Below are positions 15,138 to 26,200 of a stretch of 64,000 bases of DNA, in pieces. The notes under the pieces were generated by a model. That model was not told the DNA's origin and did not search any database. It saw only the letters and a program-made list of their open reading frames with translations. Made by a program: the position numbers and the translations under genes. The stretch spans positions 1 through 64,000 of the forward strand of contig CACXRO010000001.1 in NCBI GenBank assembly GCA_902770045.1. The letters run 5' to 3'. Position 1 is the stretch's first letter; the number at the start of each line of letters is the position of its first letter. This DNA comes from an uncultured bacterium. Its GTDB lineage: Bacteria > Verrucomicrobiota > Kiritimatiellia > RFP12 > UBA1067.

Positions 15138-17003
15138 TCACTTGGCCCATCCGATTCTGGCGTAGCCCGATGCCGGCACGGCAAGGCGGACAAACCCATT
15201 CGACGGCGCAGCCTCGCCGGTCTTCTCGCCGAACACGTCGAAGTACTCGACCTTCTCCGGCTTAGCCGCCAGCTCGGCGAGCACGCCGGCCCTGCCCGTC
15301 GCGTTCACGAGGAAGACTGGCCTGTCCGCCGCGCCGGCCCTGGCGCACACGTCGTCGGCATACACGGCGATGACGCGTTCGTCCGCGCTCTCGCCCTCGA
15401 TCCAGGTGTAGCCCAGTTCGGGGTGGTGCGGACGGAACGCGCCCTTCAGGAGCGCCGCGCGGTGATCCTGCGAGAAACGAATCCAGGACGCGATCACCCG
15501 GCGGTGCTCGGGCGAGACCTTCGCGAGGATCATCGAGTACTGGATCGTCGAGAAGAGCACGTTCAGGATCGGCAGCGCGGCGCCCTCCGGCGTCTCTTTC
15601 CCGCTCCAGACAAGCATGTCGGAATGGACGGCGATCGTGTCGGATGTCAACCGCAGGTCGCAGACGCGGCGGCGGTTCGCCGTCGGGTCGGCCGGACAGT
15701 CCGCCGCGCGGATCATGTTGCCGTACTGGAGGATCGCCGGCCCGCAGTAGTGCTGGCGGAACTCGAGCAGCACGTCAGGGTTGATCTTCACGAGGCGCGC
15801 GCGCACGTCCTTCATGAGCTGGTTGAGCGCCTCCGGCACCGAACGGAAGTCGCGCCCGGCGAAGTCGTCCTTGAGCGCCGGGTCGTTCGCCGGCAGCCCG
15901 AAGGAGTCGATGAAGTCGAGCTTGAGGCCGTCGAAGCCCCACTCGCCGACTGCGCGCTCGTAGGTCGAGATGAGGTATTCGCGCACTTCGGGGAAACGCG
16001 GGTCGAGCACCCCGGTGTCTCCGTCAGTAAGCAGCATCTTCTTGAAGCGCTGGTAGTTCTTCGCCTCGCAGCCCATGAACGGCACGGACAGCCACAGCAT
16101 GTACTTGAGCCCGGCCGCGTGGACCTTGGCCACGTGCGCCTTCATGTCGGGAAAGCGGCTCTTGACCGGCATCCAGTCGCCCGTCGCGGTGTAGAACCCC
16201 TTGGACTCCACCTTCTGCCAGCCGTCGTCGAGGATCATCGTCTTCATGCCGATCCCGGCCGCCAGCTTCGCCTCCTCCTCCAGCACTTCGGCGTGCACGT
16301 CCTGCAGGAACGCGTACCAGGTCGAGTAGAGCGGGTCGAACGCCGACTCGGGAGCATAGGCGGTCTTGAAGCCGTTCTCCTTCGCCACCCACCGCGAGCA
16401 TGACGTGACCGTCTCCGCCCAGTCGCGCCCGCGGCGGTCGAGCATGACCTTCGCGACGTACTCCTTCCGCGCGACGGTCGGCTTCGTGAAGAACTCGCAG
16501 CGGCCGATCACGTCGCACGAGCGTTCCTCCGCGTAGAGGCCGAAGGCCAGGTGCTCCATCGCCTCGCTGCAGGCGATGGCGACGGGCGCGGCGCCAGCCG
16601 AGTTGAAGCCGACCGCGATCGGCATGTTGTACGCAAGCTCGGAGTGGTACTGCGAGATTCCGCCCCACCACAGGCGCGGCCAGAGATGGGCGCCGTCCGC
16701 CCGGTGGTTGCTCGTCCAGACGTTCTGCACGCCCGCGCCGGACACACGGAAGAACACGCCGAACCTCGGCGGCGCGGCGTCGTCCGCCCGCGAGAGGCGC
16801 ACCGTCACCACGTCGCGGCCGTCGTCAACCGACGCGGAGATGTCGAAGGACCAGCCCTTCGTGTCGTCGCAGGTGAGCTCGGCCGTGCCTGCGAAGGCGG
16901 TCTCGACCGTCCTGATCACGGCGGCCTTCTTGTCCATCACGTCCGCGACGAGCGGCGACAGCGCCGCCGCGGCCAATAACACAGCTATGGCATGTCTCTT
17001 CAT
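15138..17003 (-). CDS. secreted GH36/GH27-clan alpha-galactosidase
   Basis: A 621-residue secreted enzyme with a signal peptide (MKRHAIAVLLAAAALSPLVA). An N-terminal beta-sandwich is followed by a TIM barrel from about residue 225. TMILDDGWQ and GFDGLKLDFIDSFG (nucleophile Asp in KLDF) are the melibiase signatures. A C-terminal beta domain follows. Clan GH-D enzymes remove alpha-galactose (raffinose, melibiose, galactomannan side chains). It is preceded by mgtC (15-nt gap) and followed by the cupin lipoprotein. Confidence 0.85.
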   Translation of the reverse strand: MKRHAIAVLLAAAALSPLVADVMDKKAAVIRTVETAFAGTAELTCDDTKGWSFDISASVDDGRDVVTVRLSRADDAAPPRFGVFFRVSGAGVQNVWTSNHRADGAHLWPRLWWGGISQYHSELAYNMPIAVGFNSAGAAPVAIACSEAMEHLAFGLYAEERSCDVIGRCEFFTKPTVARKEYVAKVMLDRRGRDWAETVTSCSRWVAKENGFKTAYAPESAFDPLYSTWYAFLQDVHAEVLEEEAKLAAGIGMKTMILDDGWQKVESKGFYTATGDWMPVKSRFPDMKAHVAKVHAAGLKYMLWLSVPFMGCEAKNYQRFKKMLLTDGDTGVLDPRFPEVREYLISTYERAVGEWGFDGLKLDFIDSFGLPANDPALKDDFAGRDFRSVPEALNQLMKDVRARLVKINPDVLLEFRQHYCGPAILQYGNMIRAADCPADPTANRRRVCDLRLTSDTIAVHSDMLVWSGKETPEGAALPILNVLFSTIQYSMILAKVSPEHRRVIASWIRFSQDHRAALLKGAFRPHHPELGYTWIEGESADERVIAVYADDVCARAGAADRPVFLVNATGRAGVLAELAAKPEKVEYFDVFGEKTGEAAPSNGFVRLAVPASGYARIGWAK

Positions 17004-17018
17004 GGGAATCGCAGCGCG

Positions 17019-17468
17019 CTAAAGTTCGTTCCGGTCCGCGGCGCCGCCGCGTCTGCGGCGCCGATCGCGAAAGAAGAGGATGCCGAAGACCTCCAGCCCG
17101 AGGAGCGAGAGGACCGTCGTGGCGACCGCGAGCACGTACATGCCCGCGGCAGTAGCCATTCCGATGCCGGCCGAGACCCAGATGCCGGCGGCGGTGGTGA
17201 GGCCGTGGACCGAATGGCGATCGACCATGATCGCCCCGGCGCCGATGAAGCCGATTCCGCTCACGATCTGCGCCGCGACGCGCCCCGGATCGCCAGTTCC
17301 GCCGAAGCCGTGCTTCGAGACGAGCAGCATCAGCGCCGCGCCGAGCGCGACGAGCAGATGCGTGCGCGTCCCCGCCACCTTGCCGCGGTATTCGCGCTCA
17401 GCGCCGATGAGCCCGCCCAGCACTCCGGCGAGCACAAGCCTCAGCACCATCTCCGCCGTCTCGTTCAT
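17019..17468 (-). CDS. MgtC/SapB family membrane protein
   Basis: A 149-residue inner-membrane protein with about four membrane helices. The MgtC signature is clear: LGGLIGAEREYRGKVAGTRT (residues ~18-37) and IGAGAIMVDRHSVHGLTTAA. MgtC proteins are implicated in growth at low Mg2+, in modulating the F1Fo ATPase and in virulence in pathogens. This is the short form without the C-terminal ACT-like domain. It ends with a basic cytoplasmic tail (RDRRRRRGG). It lies downstream of a small membrane protein in the same operon. Confidence 0.87.
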   Translation of the reverse strand: MNETAEMVLRLVLAGVLGGLIGAEREYRGKVAGTRTHLLVALGAALMLLVSKHGFGGTGDPGRVAAQIVSGIGFIGAGAIMVDRHSVHGLTTAAGIWVSAGIGMATAAGMYVLAVATTVLSLLGLEVFGILFFRDRRRRRGGAADRNEL

Positions 17469-17489
17469 GCCGGGAGCAGCCGGACAAGC

Positions 17490-17714
17490 CTACTTGAGGA
17501 GCTTGCGGACCAGCGGGAAGACGAAGAGCGAGAGGACCGCACCCCAGACGAGGGAGTTGACGACCATCAGCACCCACCACAGGACGCCGCCATCGGCGAT
17601 TCCGAGCGCGCCAGCGACGGCGTAGCCGGGCTGGCCGAGGAAGCCCTTGAAGATCAGAAAGCAGATGAAGTGGACGACGCTCAGCGGCACGTTGGCGAAC
17701 AGAAACGATTTCAT
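17490..17714 (-). CDS. small membrane protein, unknown
   Basis: A 74-residue protein with two predicted transmembrane helices (about residues 8-28 and 44-68) and a basic end (VRKLLK). I do not recognise a family. ATG 17714 has AAGGAGG eight bases upstream, and a TATAAT promoter at 17745-17750. It heads the operon with mgtC, GH36, cupin, LMW-PTP and rph. Pairing with MgtC suggests a role in membrane or ion homeostasis (inference). Confidence 0.6.
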   Translation of the reverse strand: MKSFLFANVPLSVVHFICFLIFKGFLGQPGYAVAGALGIADGGVLWWVLMVVNSLVWGAVLSLFVFPLVRKLLK

Positions 17715-17744
17715 TTTGTTTATCCTCCTTGTTTGGTTGCGTGT

Positions 17745-17756
17745 ATTATACCATAA
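17745..17756 (-). promoter_or_regulatory. extended -10 promoter for the MgtC-GH36-rph operon
   Basis: Minus strand ATTATGGTATAAT with TATAAT at 17750-17745. A normal ~30-nt leader with AAGGAGG follows. Confidence 0.75.
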
Positions 17757-17808
17757 TCAACCGTCGCCCGTTACTCCGGCTGTCGCGACAAAACACCAGG
17801 CTAACATG

Positions 17809-18558
17809 TCATGCAATAGTCAACATGTCGTCTGATCCGATACCGCTGGAGAATTCTACGTCGGAGAAAACTTCGCCAAAATCACTTTCCTCCGGTTCGG
17901 GCATCGAAAACGCGAAAAACGCCGGTGATGCGCGCAAACGGGAAATGGACGCCGATCCGCCTTTTGTCGCAAGCAATATCGCCTTCCATAAAGCCGCCGC
18001 CACCGACCGGCTCTCGATGGGCAAAGGATCGCATCTGAGATACTCGCCCTTCGCATTACCCATCCGCAACAGACTCAGGTCGCACAATATCCAAAGCGCA
18101 TATTCAAGATTCCGTCCAATTGTCGAACTTGCGCCGCGCATCTCTTCTATACGACGCTGGATCTGCTGCCGGAATATGCTTTCCTGCATTCCGAAAAGAC
18201 GTCCGGCGACAAGCGACACTTCCATGAAGAACGGATATGTCGCCGAAAGAATCGCCCAGTGAAGCGCAATGCGCTCTTCGCGAAGGCACTGCTGCGCAAC
18301 TTTCAGCATCTGCCCGGCGAACACAGCAAGGCATTCCTCTTTCGGAGCAAACCATGACGCCAGCATCGAAAGCACCTTCTTTGCGGATTCCTTGCCGCGA
18401 AGGCCTTCTTTGGTTTCGCTTCCTGAAACAATTGCAAAAAGTCGTTTCCTCGTTTCTTCGGGCGGCGTCTGAGCAATCACCATGTTGAGCGTTGCATCGA
18501 GCCATGCCCGCTTTATGTTCTGGCCTACGCCAAGCGATGAAAATCTGTCGCGCGTCAT
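17809..18558 (-). CDS. small helical protein at the end of the BREX-like cassette (BrxA-like position)
   Basis: A 249-residue, mostly helical protein whose ATG at 18558 overlaps the pglZ stop (ATGA), so it is the last gene of the cassette. The middle (about residues 80-170) has a pattern of a histidine-led helix (IALHWAILSATYPFFME), then an R-rich helix and LCDLSLLR. In size and layout this recalls BrxA (DUF1819) of BREX systems, which also sits at an operon end and is helical and DNA-binding. The likeness is weak and by eye only. The C-terminal ~70 residues are low in charge pattern and not recognisable. Confidence 0.55.
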   Translation of the reverse strand: MTRDRFSSLGVGQNIKRAWLDATLNMVIAQTPPEETRKRLFAIVSGSETKEGLRGKESAKKVLSMLASWFAPKEECLAVFAGQMLKVAQQCLREERIALHWAILSATYPFFMEVSLVAGRLFGMQESIFRQQIQRRIEEMRGASSTIGRNLEYALWILCDLSLLRMGNAKGEYLRCDPLPIESRSVAAALWKAILLATKGGSASISRLRASPAFFAFSMPEPEESDFGEVFSDVEFSSGIGSDDMLTIA

Positions 18559-20513
18559 GTCCGCGATCCCTTTCTCCTCACACGCACGAAAGGAACGATT
18601 GTCTCTTCGACCGATATGCCTCCGTGCGCCATGAGTTTCTCGCCATTCGGCGCGAATGCCCCGCGCCCAGTCTTGATGAGTGGCGAATATTTTTCCGGCA
18701 AATCGGCGCATTCCCAAGCCATCGCATCATCCGGCGCGAGTTTCGCCTTTGCCGCGTCGCGCAGAATGTCGTTAGAATAGACGCGGACGCGTTCGCCGCG
18801 AGTCTCAACTGCCTGTCCTTCCTGCAGATTGCCCGTTCCCGTCGCTTCGATGTTGCCGTGGTCGCTCGTCACGAAAACCTCAAAGCGAAGCTCCTCGACA
18901 AGGTGCGACAATAATGTTTCAAGATAACCGCCCTCCAGCCAGTCTTCTATCCTTGACGCAAGCTCGCGGTTGCCCGCAATCGTTCCGTGCGTCATCTCGT
19001 CTATGGAGTCCACGACCAATCCGAGCGCATGGCAGTTGGTGAAGTATTCCGCAACGTCGCTTTTGGCATCGCCGAGGCCAAGCCCCCTTTTGTATTTGAC
19101 GTAGGCGGGTTCGATTTCACGCGCAGCCCACGCTTCGCGCCACAAGATTGACTCGCGCGACGTGCTGTTGATGGAATCTGCAAATTCCAACGGCGGTTTG
19201 CCGGAGAATATCGCTTGGCGGGAAACACTCGTCACGGTCGGCACAGCTGCGAACGTTCCGTTTATCGAGAAGTCGAAGCGCCCCTCAAGCCGCCGACGGA
19301 TGATCGCCCAATCCTTCCATGCCATGCCGTCCACCACCACAAGCGCGAATTTGCGGAATCCTTCCGTCTTTCTCGCGGCGGAGATGGATTCTATCGTGCG
19401 GTAAACGACAGGCGGAACGGCAGACGGCACATTGGCGAGCGATGCGTATGCCCAACTTATCCACGCAGCGAATTCGTTGTCAATCTTATTCCACACCTCG
19501 CCATAGCGCAGGACGTCGATTTTGCGAGTATCCATCGTGGCAGTGAGAGCAGCCCAATTGCGGGCAAACTGCGTCCAGTCTCGCCACGACGAACGCACCT
19601 TCGGCATATCGCGCTCAGTCTCGGCGAGCGCAAAGTCGAGAGCACCGTCACCGCGTCCGTCAGCCAGATAAGCAAGCTCCTTTGCAACGGCATCCGCATC
19701 GCCCTCGACGGCAATTACACCCGCGAGGTGCAACATCACAAACGCCTCGCGTACAATCTGCACATCTAAATCGATCTGCAAATCATTATTGCCAGCCCAT
19801 TTCCCGCGCCAGAGCGTATTTGCCCAATCACGGAACACACCGGCATCCGTCAATGCCTCATCCGGCAAGGGCACGCGTCCCGCCTGCCCGTCAGCAAACA
19901 CCGCCTTCCCCCGGATGCACTTCCTAAAGTACCTGAGCAGTGTTGGCGACGTGACGCATTTCTCCACATGCAGCCATGCGAGGGTCGCAAACAGGATTTC
20001 ATGCGTCGTTATCGCCGTTGCCGACCTGCCCCACAAATCCTCGAATACAAACTCACAGGTCTTCTCCGTATCGTTTGGCCTGCACCCGCGGGCATCTGCT
20101 TGCCCGCGAATGCGAAATAGGGCGGCAATCTCGTCGCGACCGAGTTGCATCAGAACGCCACGGTCGAGCATCGGGAACAGCTTGCCGTACGTAAACCCTC
20201 CAAGCCGGCATACAGACGGATCGTTGAGAATGTCAGGCGGCACGACGCGCTCAAGATTCTCTCCGCCGCGGAATATCACCACCTCGCGGGCATCGGCGTT
20301 TCCGTGCGCCCGCCATTCGTAGATCCGACGCAGCTCAAGCGTCTCGGTAAATACGGAGACGCAATATCCTCGTGCACGGAAAACACCGAAAATCTCCTCG
20401 TCAGCAATGACAGAATCGGGATCCTCGACCAGCGTCAAGCCGGCCGGCGGACGGCCGTCATGAGCGGACGGGAAATGCGCGAGAATGTGATCAGCAAGCT
20501 TCATCGCGATCAT
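18555..20513 (-). CDS. pglZ: PglZ-domain alkaline-phosphatase-superfamily protein (BREX hallmark)
   Basis: A 652-residue protein. The C-terminal half (about 330-645) is a PglZ domain of the alkaline phosphatase superfamily, with metal-binding motifs VVVDGMAWKDW (~Asp 346) and VTSDHGNIEATGTG (Asp-His), and the usual HGG near the end (MAHGGISVEETIVPF). PglZ is the universal hallmark gene of BREX phage-exclusion systems and their relatives. Start at 20513 gives an ATGA overlap with the methyltransferase stop; a second ATG three codons later is possible. It is tightly packed in a five-gene operon and looks intact. Confidence 0.88.
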   Translation of the reverse strand: MIAMKLADHILAHFPSAHDGRPPAGLTLVEDPDSVIADEEIFGVFRARGYCVSVFTETLELRRIYEWRAHGNADAREVVIFRGGENLERVVPPDILNDPSVCRLGGFTYGKLFPMLDRGVLMQLGRDEIAALFRIRGQADARGCRPNDTEKTCEFVFEDLWGRSATAITTHEILFATLAWLHVEKCVTSPTLLRYFRKCIRGKAVFADGQAGRVPLPDEALTDAGVFRDWANTLWRGKWAGNNDLQIDLDVQIVREAFVMLHLAGVIAVEGDADAVAKELAYLADGRGDGALDFALAETERDMPKVRSSWRDWTQFARNWAALTATMDTRKIDVLRYGEVWNKIDNEFAAWISWAYASLANVPSAVPPVVYRTIESISAARKTEGFRKFALVVVDGMAWKDWAIIRRRLEGRFDFSINGTFAAVPTVTSVSRQAIFSGKPPLEFADSINSTSRESILWREAWAAREIEPAYVKYKRGLGLGDAKSDVAEYFTNCHALGLVVDSIDEMTHGTIAGNRELASRIEDWLEGGYLETLLSHLVEELRFEVFVTSDHGNIEATGTGNLQEGQAVETRGERVRVYSNDILRDAAKAKLAPDDAMAWECADLPEKYSPLIKTGRGAFAPNGEKLMAHGGISVEETIVPFVRVRRKGSRT

Positions 20514-23245
20514 TCCCCGATGTAGTTGTCGGCCTGGTCGAGATACCAGGTAAGCATCTCGTCGGTTTCGACAATCTCCGCCGGTGCCTTGCGGGCTATG
20601 GTGACGATGTTTTTCCAGTCTCGGCGGCCGTAATCGCGCTTGAAGCCGGCTCGGAGCGCCTCTGCCCGGACCTCCTTGAGCTTCTTGGCGGACGAATAGG
20701 TGTCGTATTCCCGCAAAAGGGAGGCCTCGCGCTTCTTTTCTACGTCGCCTGCTCGGCGCGGATCGGGCACACTCCAAACGCCATCTTCGTCGCGTATGAA
20801 GTTTTCTTCCAGAAGATCCTTTAGCTCAAGCTGGCGTTCTTTCTTGTCCCATGCCGAAAGCGCCTTTACGAACTCCGGCATGACATCCTGGTATTTCGAC
20901 GGCTTCTCCTTGAGATAATTGCGCAGCCAGGCAATCGCTGTACGTTCGTCGGTGACGAAAAGCTCGCCCTGTTCGACCACTTCCAACTTGTCCCGCGCCG
21001 CGCGGTATTCCTCGACCTGCTCAGGGAGAAACACCATATCGTCCTCCTCTGAAAAGCGTTCGCCGAGACCATGCTGGAAGTCTCCCGCGTCCATTGGCAC
21101 AGTAAAGCCGTTACGAATGTAGTAAGCAAGGAGCTTGTCGTAGACGATGCGCGGATCGCGCTCGCGTACACGCTCGAGCGATTTGCCCCTGCTTTTTACG
21201 ACAGGCAACTTCCCGAGATGCTCGCGCACGAAGTCCCACACGCCGTCCGGCGTCTCCGCCTCTTTCGCAAAACGCCTCTGAAACGCCTCGTCCGGTTTAT
21301 ACGCCGAAATGACAAGGTCCTGTTTCACGGCGGTTGGCGTGGTGACGGCCTTGAAGCTACCCTGTTTCTTGTCAAGGGCAGAGACATTGGCTACAATGAA
21401 ACCGGCATCAGAAAGCGCCGTCTGGATCGAATTCCATATCGCACTTGAAGTATTGGAAAACTCCACCGTCATCCAGCGTCCAGGCTTCAGGACACGATAC
21501 GCCTCGCGCAAACAATCACGCATCAGCGAACGGTATTCTGAAACCCCTTTGTGCTGGACATCGTTTTCTATCGCCTCTTCTTTGTTGTCGGTCACGACAC
21601 CAAGCCAAGATTCCCAAATGAAGTTCAATTCCGAGTAGTTGATGTTTGCGCCAAAGGGCGGATCAAGGAAAATGTAGTCGATGCTATCAGCCGGAATGCT
21701 ATTCAATCTGGAGGCCGAGCCGGTGTTCTGTAGAAAGTTATTGCCGGTAAATGTCTGCGAAAGACTATTCGCACAAGTCTCGAACCGATTTTCAAGCGAA
21801 AATATTGGTCGCTTCTCAACAGAGAGACTTGGTATATATAGGGTCCCAGCCAATCCAGGTATGAATGGGCCTCCTCCACCATTGAAATAATATCCAAGTT
21901 TCATCCGTCCCATCTTTGTTGAGTCTAAAGTTACTCCAGTAAGGACGAAGCGAAATATGTTGCTTGGAATAAGTGTAGCGTATTTCGCCAGCGTCCACAA
22001 ATTACGCTTGGTGTAGAACTGGTGGACGTGGGTGATGCCAATGGGTATATTCCGGCTAGTTTCTTTTCCAGGCGGCAGTTCGACGACGGGGAACGGGTAT
22101 GGGATTGGCGTGTTGTCTATTTGCTGGATTTTTTCGAAGTCGGCGGCGTCAGGCATTTTCTCGTAGCGTCTTCTGCCTACGGCGTAGTTGATGAGCACGG
22201 GAACTTGCCGCGCTGTCTTTAAGATGTGTCCGAGCGCGTGATCCCAAACGGACGAGAACATGCGTTTGGAGTTTCGTTTCGTCATCTCCGCACGGCAGTG
22301 CGGACATTCAAACACATCCTTCACCCTGCCGTTTTCACGATCCACCGCCGCGTCCCAAAAGACGACCTCTCCTTTGCAGTTAGGACATTCGTAAACGTCG
22401 CTCCACACGACGTAGTTGATTTTGCCCATGACGGGTTTACCGTCACTGCCGACTGCGGGCAAACCGTCTTCGAAATGCTGCGTTTCATACATCCAACCGC
22501 ATTCCTTCTCCACTTCGGAGAGAATCTTCTCCGCTTCCTTGAGAAAAGCGTAGGCGGAGACTGGCGTGTTATAGTTGGAGGCAATAAACGTGGCAGCAGG
22601 CGAGAGATCATTTAGAATGACTCTGCGAGCACCGAGACGAGAGATCGGTTTCTTCGGGTCCTTGGCTTTCGGGTCGAAGATGCGGCCTTTGCCGTCAACA
22701 GTGTAGCCGAGCGATTCCACCTGTCTGCGGTCGCCGCACATCTGGGCCGCAACACCTGTCATGCCCGTTCCACAGAAGCCGTCGAACACGACATCCCCCG
22801 GCTCCGTGTAGTGCAGGATGTAGCGCATGATCGCCTTATGCGGCACCTTGGTGTGGTAGGTATGGGCATTGTAGATCGGGTCGTTCTTGCCCTCGGAGAC
22901 ATCGGAGGCAAATGGTTCGCGCTCGTACTTGCGGTCACTCGGGACGCGCGATCCAGCCTTCCATTCACTGATGAAATCTTCGATCCACGGATTGGGGCAG
23001 GCGCAGTAATAGGGAGGGTCTGAGAGCGACAAGATTGCCTCATCGCTGCCTTTCGGGAAGCCCTCAATGGCACGAAATGCCGGATCTTTCAGCTTTTTAG
23101 CGAGGAGCGCTCTGAAATGCTCGCGCCTCGCGGCGGCATTGGGAAAGGTCTGGCCGAGGCAGGTCTCGGGCTGGTTAGCCGGGTCGAGATGAGCGAAGAA
23201 ATCTGCTTGCGTGTCGGTTGCCACGATTGACTCCCTTATGGTCAT
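20510..23245 (-). CDS. adenine-specific DNA methyltransferase of the BREX-like cassette
   Basis: A 911-residue DNA methyltransferase. Near the N-terminus LSLSDPPYYCACPNPW and, at ~150, DVVFDGFCGTGMTGVAAQM give a catalytic DPPY and a SAM-binding FxGxG motif, in the order of the beta class. A zinc ribbon (YECPNCKG...FECPHCRAEM) lies near 285-325. A second DPPF (FLDPPFGANINYSEL) lies near 530, as in DUF1156-type (PglXI-like) enzymes. In BREX, the methyltransferase marks host DNA and is needed for defence. ATGA overlaps join it to the ATPase and PglZ genes. No separate restriction gene is visible. Confidence 0.85.
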   Translation of the reverse strand: MTIRESIVATDTQADFFAHLDPANQPETCLGQTFPNAAARREHFRALLAKKLKDPAFRAIEGFPKGSDEAILSLSDPPYYCACPNPWIEDFISEWKAGSRVPSDRKYEREPFASDVSEGKNDPIYNAHTYHTKVPHKAIMRYILHYTEPGDVVFDGFCGTGMTGVAAQMCGDRRQVESLGYTVDGKGRIFDPKAKDPKKPISRLGARRVILNDLSPAATFIASNYNTPVSAYAFLKEAEKILSEVEKECGWMYETQHFEDGLPAVGSDGKPVMGKINYVVWSDVYECPNCKGEVVFWDAAVDRENGRVKDVFECPHCRAEMTKRNSKRMFSSVWDHALGHILKTARQVPVLINYAVGRRRYEKMPDAADFEKIQQIDNTPIPYPFPVVELPPGKETSRNIPIGITHVHQFYTKRNLWTLAKYATLIPSNIFRFVLTGVTLDSTKMGRMKLGYYFNGGGGPFIPGLAGTLYIPSLSVEKRPIFSLENRFETCANSLSQTFTGNNFLQNTGSASRLNSIPADSIDYIFLDPPFGANINYSELNFIWESWLGVVTDNKEEAIENDVQHKGVSEYRSLMRDCLREAYRVLKPGRWMTVEFSNTSSAIWNSIQTALSDAGFIVANVSALDKKQGSFKAVTTPTAVKQDLVISAYKPDEAFQRRFAKEAETPDGVWDFVREHLGKLPVVKSRGKSLERVRERDPRIVYDKLLAYYIRNGFTVPMDAGDFQHGLGERFSEEDDMVFLPEQVEEYRAARDKLEVVEQGELFVTDERTAIAWLRNYLKEKPSKYQDVMPEFVKALSAWDKKERQLELKDLLEENFIRDEDGVWSVPDPRRAGDVEKKREASLLREYDTYSSAKKLKEVRAEALRAGFKRDYGRRDWKNIVTIARKAPAEIVETDEMLTWYLDQADNYIGE

Positions 23246-26200
23246 GCCACGACGAAACGTACTTTGTCTTGATTGCAGTTGGCGGATTTCACATCGAGGA
23301 AATCGGCGAACGCTTTCTTGGCCTTGGCGGGCTCCACAGGACCGAGCTTCTTGAGCGTCTCGGCGAGCTCCTCGGCGGCGATTTCGATCTTCTCGAGTCC
23401 GCCGAGGGCGTTCTTGAGGCCCTTGACGAGAATCGGCTTAATGGGAACCGACAAATTGCGCTTGCGCTTGTATTCCTCGACCGCCTTTTTCTCGTCGCCC
23501 GAAAGCACGTCGAGCGAAGCGCTTTCGAGTTCTCCGAGAAAATGCGTGTTCCATTTTTCGATTGTGGATTCAATCAACTTCGGGAGCTGCTCGAGAACTG
23601 CGGCGGCATTTGTTTCTGCGCCATGCTCCTTCGGCGAATAACCGCAGAGGCAGAGCGGTGAGCCTTTGAGCGCATTCCTGTCGAAGCGAGTGCAGACGCG
23701 GAGCGCGGCGAGCTTTGCGTCAATGGCGTCCAGATCGGCCTTCGGCGCGACGGATATGACAGAGAGATCCCGGAGAACTTTCAGCTGTGGCGAATTGAGG
23801 ACTTTCCGTTTGTCAATTTCGCCTTGGGTGCCGAGGCATGATTTCTCGTGAACTTCGGTGTAGTGTTCGATCCACTCCGCCTCGAGGTTGCGGAAGGTAG
23901 CCGGCACATCCTTCAACGCATTCATGACGCCATTAAGATCTGTGGCGGCGACTATGGCGGTTTTAACCGCAGCGAAGGCAGTATCCTTTTCAGCGAGCCA
24001 TTCATCGCCAGGAGGACAATTCGAGGCGGCCTTTTCGAAGTAGGCTACGTTCATACTGTTGCGCTCACAGAACTCGCAGAGTTTCTTCAGACTGTCGACT
24101 AGAGCCACATCGTCCTTGTGGGCTATGATTTCCGCCACAGAGAACGGCATGGTCTTCAGCTTCGCGCAGGTGTTGACTCGAAGGAATCGTTCGAGCAGGG
24201 ATTTGGCGGAGGCGATGCGCGTAAGGGCATCAGCTATATGCGCCTGCGCGAGGAGATCTTGATCGAGGAAGGATACGCCAGAAGAAATACGCGGGGAGAG
24301 TTCGGCTGCCGCGTTGACGATGGACTGCGCGTTGGTGGCAAATGCTGTAACAGCGTCCAGGTCGTCATGGAGAGCTTTCATCACCCAGTCATGTCCGAGC
24401 CCGACTAGACCGAACGCCGCCTCAAGCGCGTCGGAGTTGAAGCCTTTCGGGTGTGAGACGTGTTTGAATTCGGCAAGATCGTCAATGTCCGTGGCAGCGA
24501 GCTCATCAATGTTTTGCGCGGCAAATTCGTGTCCTGGGATTGAGAGCGTCGTCTTTCCGGTTGCAACAAGTGCCGCGTTCACAATGACGAGCAGATCGGG
24601 TTCCAGACGGAATGTCTCAGGCTCGAACCATTCCGAACCGTTCACCTCAGTCACGAGATCGGAGCGATTCAGCACCTTGCCTTGTCCGAGATCGGCAAGT
24701 TTGTCAAGAATCTTCTTCGCATAAAGCGAACCGGAAACAGTGAGCCTGTTGGCGTCGAGAAGCTTGAGCCCGTCAAGTAGAATCACGCCTTCTTTGGTTG
24801 GCTTTCCGTTTGCGATTCCGGCGAGTGATTGCTTGACGGCGTTTGGACGGCCTTCTGCGGAGACGAAACGCGGGAAGACGGGGTAGTCCGGCGCTTCGTT
24901 TGTAAATTCGCCCTCGAGCATGTGCGATGCGAGGGCGCTCACGACATCGCGCCAGTTGAACGGGTCGTTCGTGCCAACGCCCCATGCACCGCGAAGGTCA
25001 AGTCCGGACATCGCTTCGACGCCCGTCTTGCGCTCGCCCTTGTAGATGATCGAGAATGCATCAAGACGGTTCGACTGCATCCATGTATTGAAGGCGTGGA
25101 GGTAGCGGTTTGAGTAGGATTCGTATGTCGTTTTCGCGGACCCTGACGATGTCGAGCGCAAGTCAATCGCAGCGGCCATGAGGCGAAGATATTCCTTCGC
25201 CTCCGGATCGGACGGCGTGAAATCGAAGATAAGTTCGTCAGGACGTTTCTGGTCGTGGTAAGCGGCTCCGCCGAACGGACTCAGGAAGTAGAGGTAGAAA
25301 TCGAGCGGAGGCTGTGCGGTGGAGCGTTCGTCCGGCGCGCCGAAGAAAAGGTAACCGCGGCGGAATGTGCGGTGCGAAAGCCAGCGCACGTTGTCGTAGC
25401 GCCAGATGCGGAATCCGTTTACGTGGGTTGGGACATCGGTCACCTCAAAGAGATGGGCGATTGCGGCGAAATATGCGCGGTTCATTTCCTCATCGCCAAT
25501 CGTTTCGGCGCGTTTGGAGACGAGTTGTTCGTAGTCAGTGTCTTTGGCAATGTCGATGTAGTACTGGCCGTTGTCGGGATTCTTGGCGATGTACTGTCCA
25601 TCAACCGCCTTCATGGTCTGGCGCACCGAAAGGTCGATCTGGTTGGCAAGCGAGACGGATGGATTTTCCTGTTGCGCACTCATCCTGTCGAACACAAACA
25701 GCATGTCGCGAATTGCGTTCGGGTCGAGACCGATGCGCGAAGAGATGTCGCTGCGACTGAGGCGGTCAACCGCGAGGGCGTGCACGATGCGAAGCGCGTT
25801 TGGAACGAGACTCTTCTTGAGAGAACCGTGAATGATTTTCGACTCAAGGGCATCGACAACCTCGATTACTTTGCGCACATCCGCGTCGGTGCGGGCGGTG
25901 CCGTCTTTCGCGACATTCTCCCAATAGCCGTCGAAGGCGATGACGCCAGGTTCATCGGCAGGGACCTCCGAATCTAGGATTTGCGAGATCTTTTCCGAGA
26001 GAGTATCAAGGACGCGGCGTTTCTCGACGCGGCGCATCTGCTCGAACACGTTGATGAAATCGGGATGGACGGGGAACATGGCGGCGTACTCGTCCATGTT
26101 CGCGAGAAGAGGTTCATAGCACTTCGTGAACTTCGCGAGGTGGGATTTGATCGCTTTGAGTTGTTCAGGTGTCTTCTTGAGGAGACGCTCGGCAACAACG